64,000 nucleotides of DNA from an uncultured Clostridia bacterium (GTDB taxonomy: Bacteria; Bacillota; Clostridia; Oscillospirales; Ruminococcaceae). The notes beneath the pieces are model-generated. The model was not told the origin of the DNA. It searched no databases and saw only the letters and a list, made by a program, of their open reading frames with translations. Numbering within the stretch: position 1 is the stretch's first letter; the number at the start of each line of letters is the position of its first letter. Positions 43,164-54,709 of this stretch are shown one piece after another. The position numbers and the translations under genes are program-made. The stretch spans positions 35,332 through 99,331 of the forward strand of contig CALWZA010000025.1 of assembly GCA_944385905.1 (NCBI GenBank). The letters run 5' to 3'.

Positions 43164-44132
43164 TTACGCTTTTTTAAACGCCGCCGCGGACCAGTCTTCC
43201 TTTTCCGAGGTTTCCAAAAGCTCAAATCCTCTTTCCTTTATGACGTTTAAGACCTCGTCTTTTCTGGAATCTATAATTCCCGAAACTACAAGTATGCCGT
43301 TTTCTTTTACAAAATCTCCGAACAACGGGCTCATAGCCACAAGAACGTCGGCGACAATATTTGCGCATACGACGTCAAATCCGCTGCCTATCTGTTCTCT
43401 TAAAGCAATATCGCTTATGATATTTCCGCAGAGAGCCGTATATTTTTCTTTCGCTATGTTGTTCTTCTTGGCGTTTTCCGCGGCAATCTTTATTGAGTTT
43501 TCGTCTATATCGACCGCGCAGGCTTTTTCCGCTCCGAGAAGAATCGCTCCGATTGAAAGTATTCCGCTGCCGCATCCGAGGTCGAGCAGAGAATCTCCCG
43601 GCTTTATATATTTTTCAAGAAGCTCAAGGCAAAGCTGTGTAGTATTGTGCTGTCCGGTTCCGAAGCTTGATGCGGGGTCAATTTCAAGCACTGTTCTCTT
43701 CTCATTCGGTTCGACGCTTTCCCATGACGGCTTTACGAGTATTTTGTCTCCGATACAAAGCGGCTTAAAATACTGTTTCCAATTGTTCGCCCAGTCCTCT
43801 TCTCTGACATTTTTCAGCTCATATTCGAGCCTTCCGAAAGAGCCTTCTAAATCGTTGTCTTTTAAAGTCTTCAATATGCCTTTTATTGAGTTCAGGTTAT
43901 CAAGTCCCTGTGAATTTTCGGGAAGATATACAGTGACCGTTGTTTCGCAGTCTGAAAGTCCCATAAGGTCGTCGTCAATATAGTCCCAGTTACTGTCCTT
44001 GTTTTCTAAAAACTCCTTAAAATCACCGGGGTCTTTGATTACAAATCCGTTGATTCCGAGGTTTAAAAGATTTCCTGTTATCGGTTCGATTCCGTTTGTC
44101 GTCGTAAAAATATCAAGCTCTATCCAATTCAT
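43164..44132 (-). CDS. prmA: Ribosomal protein L11 methyltransferase
   Basis: A 322-residue SAM methyltransferase that trimethylates ribosomal protein L11. The SAM motif L-D-L-G-C-G-S-G-I-L lies in the middle, preceded by F-G-T-G-Q-H, and the catalytic-loop C-A-N-I-V-A-D follows. The start is either ATG at 44132 or GTG at 44141; GAGGA sits awkwardly for both. It starts a five-gene run ending with mreB. Confidence 0.94.
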   Translation of the reverse strand: MNWIELDIFTTTNGIEPITGNLLNLGINGFVIKDPGDFKEFLENKDSNWDYIDDDLMGLSDCETTVTVYLPENSQGLDNLNSIKGILKTLKDNDLEGSFGRLEYELKNVREEDWANNWKQYFKPLCIGDKILVKPSWESVEPNEKRTVLEIDPASSFGTGQHNTTQLCLELLEKYIKPGDSLLDLGCGSGILSIGAILLGAEKACAVDIDENSIKIAAENAKKNNIAKEKYTALCGNIISDIALREQIGSGFDVVCANIVADVLVAMSPLFGDFVKENGILVVSGIIDSRKDEVLNVIKERGFELLETSEKEDWSAAAFKKA

Positions 44133-44185
44133 ATAATTCACTGTTCCTCACACATAAAAAAGCTTTTTCGCACTTTTTCTTTTAA

Positions 44186-44227
44186 TAAAAAAATCCGGTA
44201 TACTGTTTTAGTATACCAGATTTTTTA
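44186..44227 (-). terminator. Terminator after the ECF S-component gene
   Basis: In minus-strand RNA, AUCUGGUAUACU pairs with AGUAUACCGGAU over 12 bases with one G-U pair, followed by a T7 tract. The plus strand would have a C-A mismatch, so it is tuned for the minus strand. Confidence 0.9.
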
Positions 44228-44250
44228 TCGTATGTAAAGAATTTTGCCTG

Positions 44251-45045
44251 TTATTCTCCGTCTTGTGTATTCTCCTCAAATGTCACTCCGAGTTTTTCGG
44301 CAAGTATATCAATTTTTCTGTTTGCCTCGTCAAGCTGCGCCTGAAGTTCTGCTCTTTCTTCCTCCTCCTGAGCCTCAATCTTTGTGGTTGCCGCAAGATT
44401 AATTGTAAATATTGCTGTTACAACAACAGCAAAGGCTGTGAGTGCGACTGTTACCGGATTGAAATATCCCTTGCTTTCGCTCTTTTCGGTAATCATCTGA
44501 TAGAAGCCTGTGCCCTTGAGCGCTTTTCTGAGCGCGAAATACAGCGGAACTGACACCACTACCGCAATTACAGCATTGACCGACGATGTCAGGAGGTTTG
44601 TCGCCGTTCCAGCCCATGCGGTTTTCATATCGTTACCAAGTATTATTAAAGTGATAAATGTTTTGAGAGAATAAAGAATTATATAAACAATCTGACCTGC
44701 AATCGCGGCAATTATGGTTGAAGCGACACTTGACTTTTCAGAGCTTCTGTGTTTATTAAGTTTGCCTGCGGTGAAGCCCATTGCGAATTTTGAAAAGAAA
44801 GTATACGGTGCGGAAACGATATATACCGGATCAAGAAGATCATAAAGTCCTGCTCCTATTCCAGACGCAAGTCCGCCGGTCATTCCTCCGAACAAGAGAC
44901 CCGCAAGCAGGCACATCGAGTTTCCAAAATGAATTCTTGTCACCAGCACGCCGTTCGGAATTTTTATCTGAAGATAATTTCCGACAAAGCAAAGCGCAGC
45001 CATAAGTCCTACCGCGATGATTTGATTGAGTTTTTTGTTTTTCAT
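44251..45045 (-). CDS. ECF transporter S component with C-terminal coiled coil
   Basis: A 264-residue membrane protein. The first ~180 residues (about five to six helices, with G-N-S-M-C-L-L-A-G-L-L-F-G) match substrate-binding S components of energy-coupling factor vitamin transporters. The vitamin cannot be told from sequence, and no EcfA/EcfT genes or riboswitch are nearby. The C-terminus adds one more membrane helix and a Glu/Gln-rich coiled coil of ~40 residues, beyond the usual 180-200 residue length. It has its own promoter. Confidence 0.8.
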   Translation of the reverse strand: MKNKKLNQIIAVGLMAALCFVGNYLQIKIPNGVLVTRIHFGNSMCLLAGLLFGGMTGGLASGIGAGLYDLLDPVYIVSAPYTFFSKFAMGFTAGKLNKHRSSEKSSVASTIIAAIAGQIVYIILYSLKTFITLIILGNDMKTAWAGTATNLLTSSVNAVIAVVVSVPLYFALRKALKGTGFYQMITEKSESKGYFNPVTVALTAFAVVVTAIFTINLAATTKIEAQEEEERAELQAQLDEANRKIDILAEKLGVTFEENTQDGE

Positions 45046-45077
45046 TTAAATTCGTCCTTTCGTGTTTTGCTATATGT

Positions 45078-45106
45078 ATTATATTACTTGAAATTTTAAA
45101 TAGCAA
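45078..45106 (-). promoter_or_regulatory. Promoter for the ECF S-component gene
   Basis: On the minus strand TTGCTA (45101-45106) and TATAAT (45078-45083) are 17 bases apart, ~30 bases before the ATG. This leaves no room for a riboswitch in the leader. Confidence 0.7.
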
Positions 45107-45303
45107 ATTCACGTTTTTCGACTTTGTCTCTCATCCGTTTATCATAATTGCTCAATATGCACATACATATATCATCTAAAATCATGCAGATTTCACAGCA
45201 GATTTCTTACTCACAACGCCTCAATACTTGCTGCTGATAAAAATGCACAAAAATCGGAACCAAAAAAGTTCAAAAAGAGTTCAAACAGTAGAAGCTTAAA
45301 AAT
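45107..45303. other. Intergenic stretch without recognisable feature
   Basis: Part of a 315-base gap between pnp and the ECF gene. Apart from the pnp terminator and the ECF promoter at its ends, I see no open frame with a ribosome site, no repeat and no stable hairpin. Its AT-rich composition fits a spacer. Confidence 0.5.
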
Positions 45304-45343
45304 ATAAAAACAGCCGTCACCTCAATTTTCAGTGACAGCCGTT
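45304..45343 (-). terminator. Terminator after pnp
   Basis: In minus-strand RNA, AACGGCUGUCAC pairs with GUGACGGCUGUU through several G-U pairs, followed by UUUUUAUAUUUUU. The plus-strand copy has mismatches, so it acts on pnp. Confidence 0.9.
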
Positions 45344-45360
45344 AATAATGCTTGATTTAT

Positions 45361-47478
45361 TTAGTTCTGGGCGTTTTTCTTAGCCTCGATATCAGCAAGC
45401 GCGTCTTTTCTTGAGAGGTTTATTCTGCCCTGGTCATCAATCTCAACAACCTTAACGACTATTTCATCGCCGACAGACACTACGTCCTCAACCTTTTCTA
45501 CCCTATGCTTGTCAAGCTTTGAAATATGAACCAGTCCGTCCTTGCCCGGAGCTATTTCAACGAACGCTCCGAAATTCATAATGCGGACTACTTTTCCCTT
45601 ATAAATAGCTCCTATCTCAGGGTCAAAGGCAATTGTGTTGATGATGGACACAGCCTTCTGAGCCTTGTTGAGGTCGAGTCCAGATACAAATACGTTTCCG
45701 TCGTCGTTTATGTCAATCTTAACGTCGCAGTCTGCGGAAATTTTCTGAATTACCTTTCCGCCCGAACCGATTACCTCGCGGATTTTATCTACAGGAACCT
45801 TGGTTGTGAGCATTTTCGGCGCCCACTGATTTACTGTCGGACGGGGCTGAGGGATTGCCTTGAGCATTATTTCATCAAGGATATAGTCTCTTGCCTTGTG
45901 AGTTTTTGCGAAAGCTTCCTTGATTATATCATATGTCAGACCGTCTACCTTGATATCCACCTGAATTGCCGTGATTCCCTTATGAGTTCCTCCTACCTTA
46001 AAGTCCATGTCTCCGAAGAAATCCTCCAGTCCCTGAATGTCAACCATTGTCATAAACTCGCCGTTTTCTTTGGTTATAAGGCCGCAGGAAATTCCGGCAA
46101 CAGGAGCTTTGATAGGCACGCCCGCGTCCATAAGCGCAAGTGTTGAGCCGCAGATTGAGCCCTGCGAAGTCGAACCGTTTGAGGAAAGAACCTCGGATAC
46201 GAGTCTCATTGCGTAGGGGAACTCCTCAACGCTCGGCAAAACAGGAACTAGCGCCTTTTCGGCCAGCGCGCCGTGACCGATTTCACGGCGTCCGGGGCCT
46301 CTTGACGGCTTTGTCTCGCCGACTGAATACGACGGGAAATTATAGTGGTGAATATATCTCTTTTCTTCCTCTTCGTCGAGTCCGTCAAGCTTCTGAGAGT
46401 CGCTTACGGGGCCGAGCGTACAAACGGTCAAAACCTGAGTTTGTCCTCTTGTGAAAAGTCCCGAGCCGTGAACTCGCGGCAAAAGTCCTACTTCCGCCGC
46501 CAAAGGTCTGATTTCGTCTATTCCTCTTCCGTCAACACGCTTGCCCTCATAAAGCCAATTTCTTACTATCTTCTTCTGAAGCTTATAGATGCACTCGTCA
46601 ATCATAGCGGTTTTTTCAGGGTAAAGCTCATCAAACTTTGCGTGAATCGCATCCACTATTGGCGCAAGTCTTGCTTCTCTGATGTTTTTATCGTTTGTAT
46701 CCAGCGCAAACTTTACATCATCGTTTGCCATTGCCTCGATAGCGTCGAACATTTCGTGGTCAACCTCCATTGACTCAAACGCAAACTTCGGCTTACCTAT
46801 TTCCTTGCGGATACCGTCGATAAATGCGACTATTTTTTTTATTTCCTCATGACCCTTTATAATTGCCTCAAGCATCAAATCGTCCGACACCTCGTCAGCC
46901 CCGGCTTCGATCATAACTACCTTTTCCATTGTTCCGGCAACAGTAAGGTTAAGGTGGTTTCTGCTTCTCTGCTCAAGAGTGGGATTTAAAACAATTTCTC
47001 CGTCGACAAGTCCAACGCTAACTCCGCCGATAGGACCGTTCCACGGTATATCCGATATGGACAGTGCAATTGATGTGCCGATCATTCCGGCGATTTCAGG
47101 GCTGTTATCCGGATCAACTGCCAAAACTGTCATAACGACAGAAACGTCATTTCTCATATCTTTCGGGAAAAGCGGTCTGATAGGACGGTCTACCATTCTT
47201 GATGTTAAAATTGCCTTATCGGTCGGTTTTCCCTCTCTCTTTGTATATGAGCCGGGGAATCTTCCGACTGAGTACAGTCTCTCCTCAAAATCAACTGAAA
47301 GCGGGAAAAAGTCAACTCCCTCTCTCGGTTTTGCAGAAGCCGTAACGTTTGCCATAACGACTGTTTCGCCGTAGCGAACCCAGCATGAGCCGTTTGACAG
47401 CTCGCAGGTCTTGCCGGTTTCAACAACAAGCGGTCTGCCCGCAAATGTTGTTTCAAACTTTCTGTAGTTTTCAAACAT
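45361..47478 (-). CDS. pnp: Polyribonucleotide nucleotidyltransferase (PNPase)
   Basis: A 705-residue 3'-5' phosphorolytic exoribonuclease of mRNA decay. Two RNase PH domains are followed by a KH domain (V-I-G-S-G-G-K-V-I-Q) and an S1 domain (Y-K-G-K-V-V-R-I-M-N-F-G-A-F). AAAGGAG eight bases upstream fixes the ATG at 47478; the open frame begins six codons earlier inside the leader hairpin. It lies downstream of rpsO, as in E. coli. Its leader can form alternative hairpins that expose or hide the ribosome site (see 47481-47581), which suggests autoregulation. Confidence 0.97.
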   Translation of the reverse strand: MFENYRKFETTFAGRPLVVETGKTCELSNGSCWVRYGETVVMANVTASAKPREGVDFFPLSVDFEERLYSVGRFPGSYTKREGKPTDKAILTSRMVDRPIRPLFPKDMRNDVSVVMTVLAVDPDNSPEIAGMIGTSIALSISDIPWNGPIGGVSVGLVDGEIVLNPTLEQRSRNHLNLTVAGTMEKVVMIEAGADEVSDDLMLEAIIKGHEEIKKIVAFIDGIRKEIGKPKFAFESMEVDHEMFDAIEAMANDDVKFALDTNDKNIREARLAPIVDAIHAKFDELYPEKTAMIDECIYKLQKKIVRNWLYEGKRVDGRGIDEIRPLAAEVGLLPRVHGSGLFTRGQTQVLTVCTLGPVSDSQKLDGLDEEEEKRYIHHYNFPSYSVGETKPSRGPGRREIGHGALAEKALVPVLPSVEEFPYAMRLVSEVLSSNGSTSQGSICGSTLALMDAGVPIKAPVAGISCGLITKENGEFMTMVDIQGLEDFFGDMDFKVGGTHKGITAIQVDIKVDGLTYDIIKEAFAKTHKARDYILDEIMLKAIPQPRPTVNQWAPKMLTTKVPVDKIREVIGSGGKVIQKISADCDVKIDINDDGNVFVSGLDLNKAQKAVSIINTIAFDPEIGAIYKGKVVRIMNFGAFVEIAPGKDGLVHISKLDKHRVEKVEDVVSVGDEIVVKVVEIDDQGRINLSRKDALADIEAKKNAQN

Positions 47479-47480
47479 GA

Positions 47481-47581
47481 CTAAAACTCCTTTCAATTTT
47501 TCGGCAGGAGTTTTAGCAATAAACCAAGCGCTTCAACATTGCGCCGAAGCGTTTGATTTATTACTAAAAAACTCCCTGCCG
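47481..47581 (-). promoter_or_regulatory. pnp leader with mutually exclusive hairpins over the ribosome site
   Basis: Three complementary elements are visible in minus-strand order. C' (47581-47564) and B' (47516-47502) pair over 15 bases with three bulged nucleotides and, with the segment between them (AAUAAA/UUUAUU, CAA/UUG, CGCUUC/GAAGCG), form one long imperfect stem-loop of about 30 base pairs. B' is also perfectly complementary over 11 bases (CUAAAACUCCU) to A' (47491-47481, AGGAGUUUUAG), which contains the pnp Shine-Dalgarno sequence and ends two bases before the ATG. So B' can pair with C' and leave the site open, or with A' and hide it. The pairing is read directly; the function is inferred. 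Confidence 0.7.
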
Positions 47582-47598
47582 CATTGCGTTTACATACC

Positions 47599-47636
47599 AA
47601 AAGGCAGCCGCCGCAAAAGTCTGCGGCACTGCCTTA
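47599..47636 (-). terminator. Weak terminator between rpsO and pnp
   Basis: In minus orientation AAGGCAG-T-GCCGC pairs with GCGGC-GG-CTGCCTT, followed only by TTTTGGTATG. The short T tract suggests partial read-through into pnp. Confidence 0.65.
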
Positions 47637-47648
47637 AAGTTCTGTGCG

Positions 47649-47915
47649 TTATCTGCGGATGCCGAGCTTTTCAATTACAGCACGGTATCTGTTGATATCC
47701 TTCTTCTGGAGATAATTAAGAAGGTTTCTTCTCTTTCCTACCATCTTGAAAAGACCGCGTCTTGAATGATGATCCTTCTTGTGCGTCTTGAGATGTTCGG
47801 TAAGGTCAGCAATTCTCTTTGAGAGAATTGCAATCTGAACCTCAGGAGAACCTGTGTCGTTTTCGCTTGTTTTGTTTGCGGCGATTACCGCGGCTTTTTC
47901 TTCTTTTAAAAGCAT
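47649..47915 (-). CDS. rpsO: 30S ribosomal protein S15
   Basis: An 88-residue S15 that binds 16S rRNA early in assembly. It has the typical G-S-P-E-V-Q-I-A and the [15 protein letters not shown] motif. It lies upstream of pnp, and its ~120-base leader has secondary structure. Confidence 0.97.
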   Translation of the reverse strand: MLLKEEKAAVIAANKTSENDTGSPEVQIAILSKRIADLTEHLKTHKKDHHSRRGLFKMVGKRRNLLNYLQKKDINRYRAVIEKLGIRR

Positions 47916-48033
47916 AATCTTAACCTCTTTCTTGAAATTTTCTCCGAAATCTCAGCAAGCGGCGGGTTAATCTCCCTTTTTAGGGCTGAATCCGCATGCC
48001 GTGAAAACGGTACCTATTACGTTAAAATCACAT
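47916..48033 (-). promoter_or_regulatory. Structured rpsO leader, possible S15-binding site
   Basis: About 118 bases lie between the putative start point and the ATG. Visible helices in the minus-strand RNA are CCG/CGG around UUUUCA, CCC/GGG around UAAAAA, GCGG/CCGC and UCAGC/GCUGA, some of which compete. Such long leaders on rpsO are often S15-controlled, but I cannot match a known class. Confidence 0.35.
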
Positions 48034-48039
48034 AACAAA

Positions 48040-48045
48040 ATTATA
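48040..48045 (-). promoter_or_regulatory. -10 element of the rpsO promoter
   Basis: A perfect TATAAT reads on the minus strand. The -35 is poor (TACAAT 18 bases, or TTACAA 19 bases upstream). Confidence 0.5.
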
Positions 48046-48143
48046 CTACCACAAGCCAGAACAATTGTAAATGATTTTAACAAAAAGTTTACACTTTAAT
48101 CTATACATTCTAACTTCGATTACTGCTTTCGACTCTCATATTA

Positions 48144-51311
<3,168 letters not shown>

Positions 51312-51348
51312 TTACGTGACTTATTTTTTAGTCCGCACAGACCGCCTC

Positions 51349-51376
51349 ATTATCTTTGCTATATAAAAACTTGTAA
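51349..51376 (-). promoter_or_regulatory. Possible promoter for the beta-galactosidase gene
   Basis: On the minus strand TTACAA (51371-51376) and GATAAT (51349-51354) are 16 bases apart, right after the folD stop codon. Confidence 0.5.
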
Positions 51377-52237
51377 TTACTTTCCTTTAGCCGCCATATT
51401 CTTTGCCGCTGTCAGAGTATTTTTCATAAGCATCGCTATTGTCATCGGTCCTACTCCTCCGGGCACGGGAGTTATATATGACGCTTTTTCGCTTGCCTGC
51501 TCAAAGTCCACGTCGCCGCAGAGCTTACCGTCAGGTAGTCTGTTCATTCCGACGTCGATTACAACCGCGCCCTCCTTTATCATATCGCCTTTTATGAGTT
51601 TAGGCACACCGACCGCCGCGACAAGGATATCCGCTCTTTTACATTCCTCTTTCAAGTCCACCGTTTTTGAATGGCACACGGTAACTGTTCCGCTTTCGTG
51701 CAAAAGAAGCATAGCCATAGGCTTTCCGACTATATTGCTTCTGCCGACAACTGTACAGTTTTTTCCCTTTACACTTATTCCTGTAGAATGAATAAGCTCC
51801 ATACATCCGGCGGGAGTACACGGGAGAAAGTTATAGTCTCCTATCATTATTTTTCCGACATTCACAGGGTGAAACGCGTCTACATCCTTTTCGGGATTGA
51901 TTTCGTTAATGACCGTCTTTTCGTCAATATGCGCAGGAAGAGGAAGCTGGCAAAGTATTCCGTGAACAGTCTCGTCGTTGTTGAGTGTCCTTACCAGTTC
52001 AAGAAGCTCGTCTTGAGTTGTTTCGGCAGGCAGTGCGTATTCATACGACTTGAATCCAACCTCTTCGCAGGCTTTTTTCTTATTGTTTACATAAATTCTT
52101 GAAGCAGGATTGTCGCCTACGATAATTACGGCAAGTCCGACCTGAATTCCTGTTTCATTTGTGAATTTTTCGGTTTCTTCTTTTACTTTTGCACGCACGC
52201 TTGCCGCTACTTCTTTTCCGTTAATCAGCTTTGCCAT
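51377..52237 (-). CDS. folD: Methylenetetrahydrofolate dehydrogenase/cyclohydrolase
   Basis: A 286-residue bifunctional enzyme of one-carbon metabolism. The catalytic lysine is in Y-V-N-N-K-K-K-A-C, and the NADP-binding G-R-S-N-I-V-G-K-P follows. GAGGA eight bases before the ATG at 52237 gives the usual length and a 17-base overlap with lgt; the open frame runs 34 codons further upstream inside lgt. Confidence 0.96.
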   Translation of the reverse strand: MAKLINGKEVAASVRAKVKEETEKFTNETGIQVGLAVIIVGDNPASRIYVNNKKKACEEVGFKSYEYALPAETTQDELLELVRTLNNDETVHGILCQLPLPAHIDEKTVINEINPEKDVDAFHPVNVGKIMIGDYNFLPCTPAGCMELIHSTGISVKGKNCTVVGRSNIVGKPMAMLLLHESGTVTVCHSKTVDLKEECKRADILVAAVGVPKLIKGDMIKEGAVVIDVGMNRLPDGKLCGDVDFEQASEKASYITPVPGGVGPMTIAMLMKNTLTAAKNMAAKGK

Positions 52238-53405
52238 CGCTTTTATCCTCGCTTTCATCATTTCCGTCGATGCTTTGATTATCCGTTTCCTGTTCTTTAA
52301 CAATAATCTCCTCAGCAAGGGCGTCCTCTTCGTCGTCAAGTGTTACGCTCTCGTCAAGAATATGCTGATTTGCTGTATCCTCTTTGTTTTCTTCATTTGA
52401 TGTTTCCGCTGATTTTTTTCCTGATTTTTTCAAAGACGCCTCATACTCGGCAATCTGAGCCTTTGAACGGTCTGTTTCATAATAAAACTTATAGTCGCCG
52501 CTTCGCTTAACAGCTCCTCTGATTACAAGAATCATTATAACGGCAAAAAGCACGCAGGTTCCCGCAAGCATCTGGGATACACGCAGATTTGTTCCTATCA
52601 TAAGGCTGTCGGTACGCAGTCCCTCGATAAAGAAACGTCCCAAGCCGTACAATCCTATATACATTAGGAACATTTCACCGTCAAATTTTCTGTGCTTTGA
52701 ATACAGATGCAAAATTACAAAGCACAAAACGCACCACAGCGACTCGTATAAAAAGCATGGGTGAGCAAGCATCTGGGCTTCCTGACTTGTAAATCCCGAA
52801 ACTCCATAGTACTCCGCAAGATCATCAATTATCCTTGCACTTGTCATTCCCCAAGGAAGCGTCGTCTTTGCCCCGAAAGCTTCCTGGTTTACGAAATTTC
52901 CCCATCGTCCGATTGCTTGTCCGATTAAAAATCCGCATCCGGCAAGATCGAGCAGAGGAAGCATATTAAGCTTTCTTATTTTCGCAATAATCGAAGCTAC
53001 TAGTATAGCTCCGATAAGTCCGCCGTAAATCGCAAGTCCGCCGTCCCGAATGTTTATCATTTCTTTCCAGTCAAGGGCGCCTGTTTCTGTTTTAAATCTG
53101 TCGAGGCTGAAAATGATATAGTAAATTCTTGCTCCGAGAATAGCTCCCACAAGTCCTCCGATTACGCAATCTGTCGCGATATCCGGGCTTATTCCGAAGC
53201 TTTTCATTCTCCTAAAGCAATACACCATCGCCAGCACTATTCCGAGGGCTATTAAAAAGCCGTACCAGTAGATATCAATATCAGTCCCGGGTATTGTGAA
53301 CATTACTCTGTTAAGCTTTATTCCGTTTTCAAAAATCCCGAGATTGGGAAAATAAACTCTGTCAGGATTGGCCTTTACGACCTCTCTCATAAATGTCTGA
53401 TCCAT
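52221..53405 (-). CDS. lgt: Prolipoprotein diacylglyceryl transferase
   Basis: A 394-residue membrane enzyme that adds diacylglycerol to the lipobox cysteine of prolipoproteins. The signature I-G-R-W-G-N-F-V-N-Q-E and H-P-C-F-L-Y-E are present, with seven or so hydrophobic helices. The C-terminal ~90 residues are an unusual, highly acidic cytoplasmic tail. AAAGGA supports the ATG. The LRR lipoprotein of this window would be a substrate. Confidence 0.95.
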   Translation of the reverse strand: MDQTFMREVVKANPDRVYFPNLGIFENGIKLNRVMFTIPGTDIDIYWYGFLIALGIVLAMVYCFRRMKSFGISPDIATDCVIGGLVGAILGARIYYIIFSLDRFKTETGALDWKEMINIRDGGLAIYGGLIGAILVASIIAKIRKLNMLPLLDLAGCGFLIGQAIGRWGNFVNQEAFGAKTTLPWGMTSARIIDDLAEYYGVSGFTSQEAQMLAHPCFLYESLWCVLCFVILHLYSKHRKFDGEMFLMYIGLYGLGRFFIEGLRTDSLMIGTNLRVSQMLAGTCVLFAVIMILVIRGAVKRSGDYKFYYETDRSKAQIAEYEASLKKSGKKSAETSNEENKEDTANQHILDESVTLDDEEDALAEEIIVKEQETDNQSIDGNDESEDKSDGKAD

Positions 53406-53422
53406 ATCGGCGTTCCTTTCGT

Positions 53423-54709
53423 TTATTCAATCGGCTCTATGACCGCAAGAGTCATGTTTTCGGGATTGAGAATATCGTCAATTGTACTTTTCACGTCATC
53501 AAGGCTTATCTTAGCAAGCTCATTTGAATAATCAAACACCGTTGTTCCGGTGAAATGGGCGCTGAGCATATTTGAAGCACAGCTTTCAACGCTGTTAAAG
53601 CCTCGTATAAACATACCGTAGGTTGCCTTTTTAAGCTGTTCAAAACGCTTTTGATCAAGCCCGTTTTTCTTTGCTTTATCAATCTCCTCAACCGCAAGCT
53701 CGCATACCTTTTTCGGGTCTTCTGACTCACCGCTTAAAATGCTTGTGAAAAATCCGTTTCCGTTAAAAGTCTCGATTGAAGAATTCACATTCAAAAGCCC
53801 AGACTCTGTAAGATTTTTATAGAAAGGCGAAGTCTTTCCGTAAAGCAATTCAAGCAAAAACATTGAGCAAAGTTCTTTGCGGAGCATTTTTATTCCCGAC
53901 TCGGGCTTTGCTTTGAAACCAATACTGAAAAGAGGCTTTGAAACCTGCATTTTTCTTGAAATATACTTCTGCGCTACGCTGTCAGGCTCGCTCGGAAACT
54001 CTGTCTGAAGTCCTATGTCCTCAGCTTGCCTGAGACACTCGTCGCAGATTTTGAAGACCTCTTCAGCCTTGCAGTTTCCGGCAACGCACAAAACCATGTT
54101 GTTGAGGTTATAAAAAGTATTATAGCAGCGATAAAGCAGATCTGCGTCTATCTGAGCTATTGACTCAACCGTTCCCGCGATATCTATTTTCACAGGATGG
54201 TTTACGAACATTCCCTCCAGAAGCTTAAAAAAGCACTGTCTTGAGGGGCTGTCCTCGCACATTTTAATTTCCTGTCCGATAATTCCCTGCTCCTTATCGA
54301 CTGTCGCCTTTGTAAAATAAGGCTTTTGAACAAAGTCAAGCAATATTTTCAGCGATTCAGTATAGTTTTCTGAACAGTTAAAAAGATATACGGTCTGTTC
54401 AAATGAGGTGTAGGCGTTGCCGTCCGCACCTGTTTTTGCATAAAGCTCGAATACGTCGCAGTCCTCGTTTTCAAAAAGCTTATGCTCAAGAAAATGCGCA
54501 ATACCTGCCGGAACATCGGCGAAATCGCTGTCCTTGTTGGTCTTAAATCTAGTGTTTACCGAACCGTATTTCGTTCCGAAAAGAGCGTTTGTCATGGTGA
54601 AGCCTTCCATCTCCCAGACATATATGTCCAGTCCTGATTTATGCTTTTTGTGGATATAGCTTTCTCCAAGCCGCTCGTTTTTTATTATCTCAACCTTATT
54701 TTCAGGCAT
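53423..54709 (-). CDS. M16 zinc peptidase, active subunit (YmfH-like)
   Basis: A 428-residue peptidase of the insulinase/pitrilysin family. The inverted zinc motif H-F-L-E-H is intact near residue 75, with a downstream glutamate. GGAGG eight bases before the ATG at 54709 fixes the start; the gene overlaps its partner by 8 bases. YmfF/YmfH pairs are usual in Firmicutes and probably act as a heterodimer on small peptides. Confidence 0.9.
   Translation of the reverse strand: MPENKVEIIKNERLGESYIHKKHKSGLDIYVWEMEGFTMTNALFGTKYGSVNTRFKTNKDSDFADVPAGIAHFLEHKLFENEDCDVFELYAKTGADGNAYTSFEQTVYLFNCSENYTESLKILLDFVQKPYFTKATVDKEQGIIGQEIKMCEDSPSRQCFFKLLEGMFVNHPVKIDIAGTVESIAQIDADLLYRCYNTFYNLNNMVLCVAGNCKAEEVFKICDECLRQAEDIGLQTEFPSEPDSVAQKYISRKMQVSKPLFSIGFKAKPESGIKMLRKELCSMFLLELLYGKTSPFYKNLTESGLLNVNSSIETFNGNGFFTSILSGESEDPKKVCELAVEEIDKAKKNGLDQKRFEQLKKATYGMFIRGFNSVESCASNMLSAHFTGTTVFDYSNELAKISLDDVKSTIDDILNPENMTLAVIEPIE

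Noticed and set aside
45046..45360. Vitamin riboswitch before the ECF S-component gene
   Set aside because: A good promoter lies only ~30 bases before the start, and the upstream stretch shows no riboswitch-like helices.
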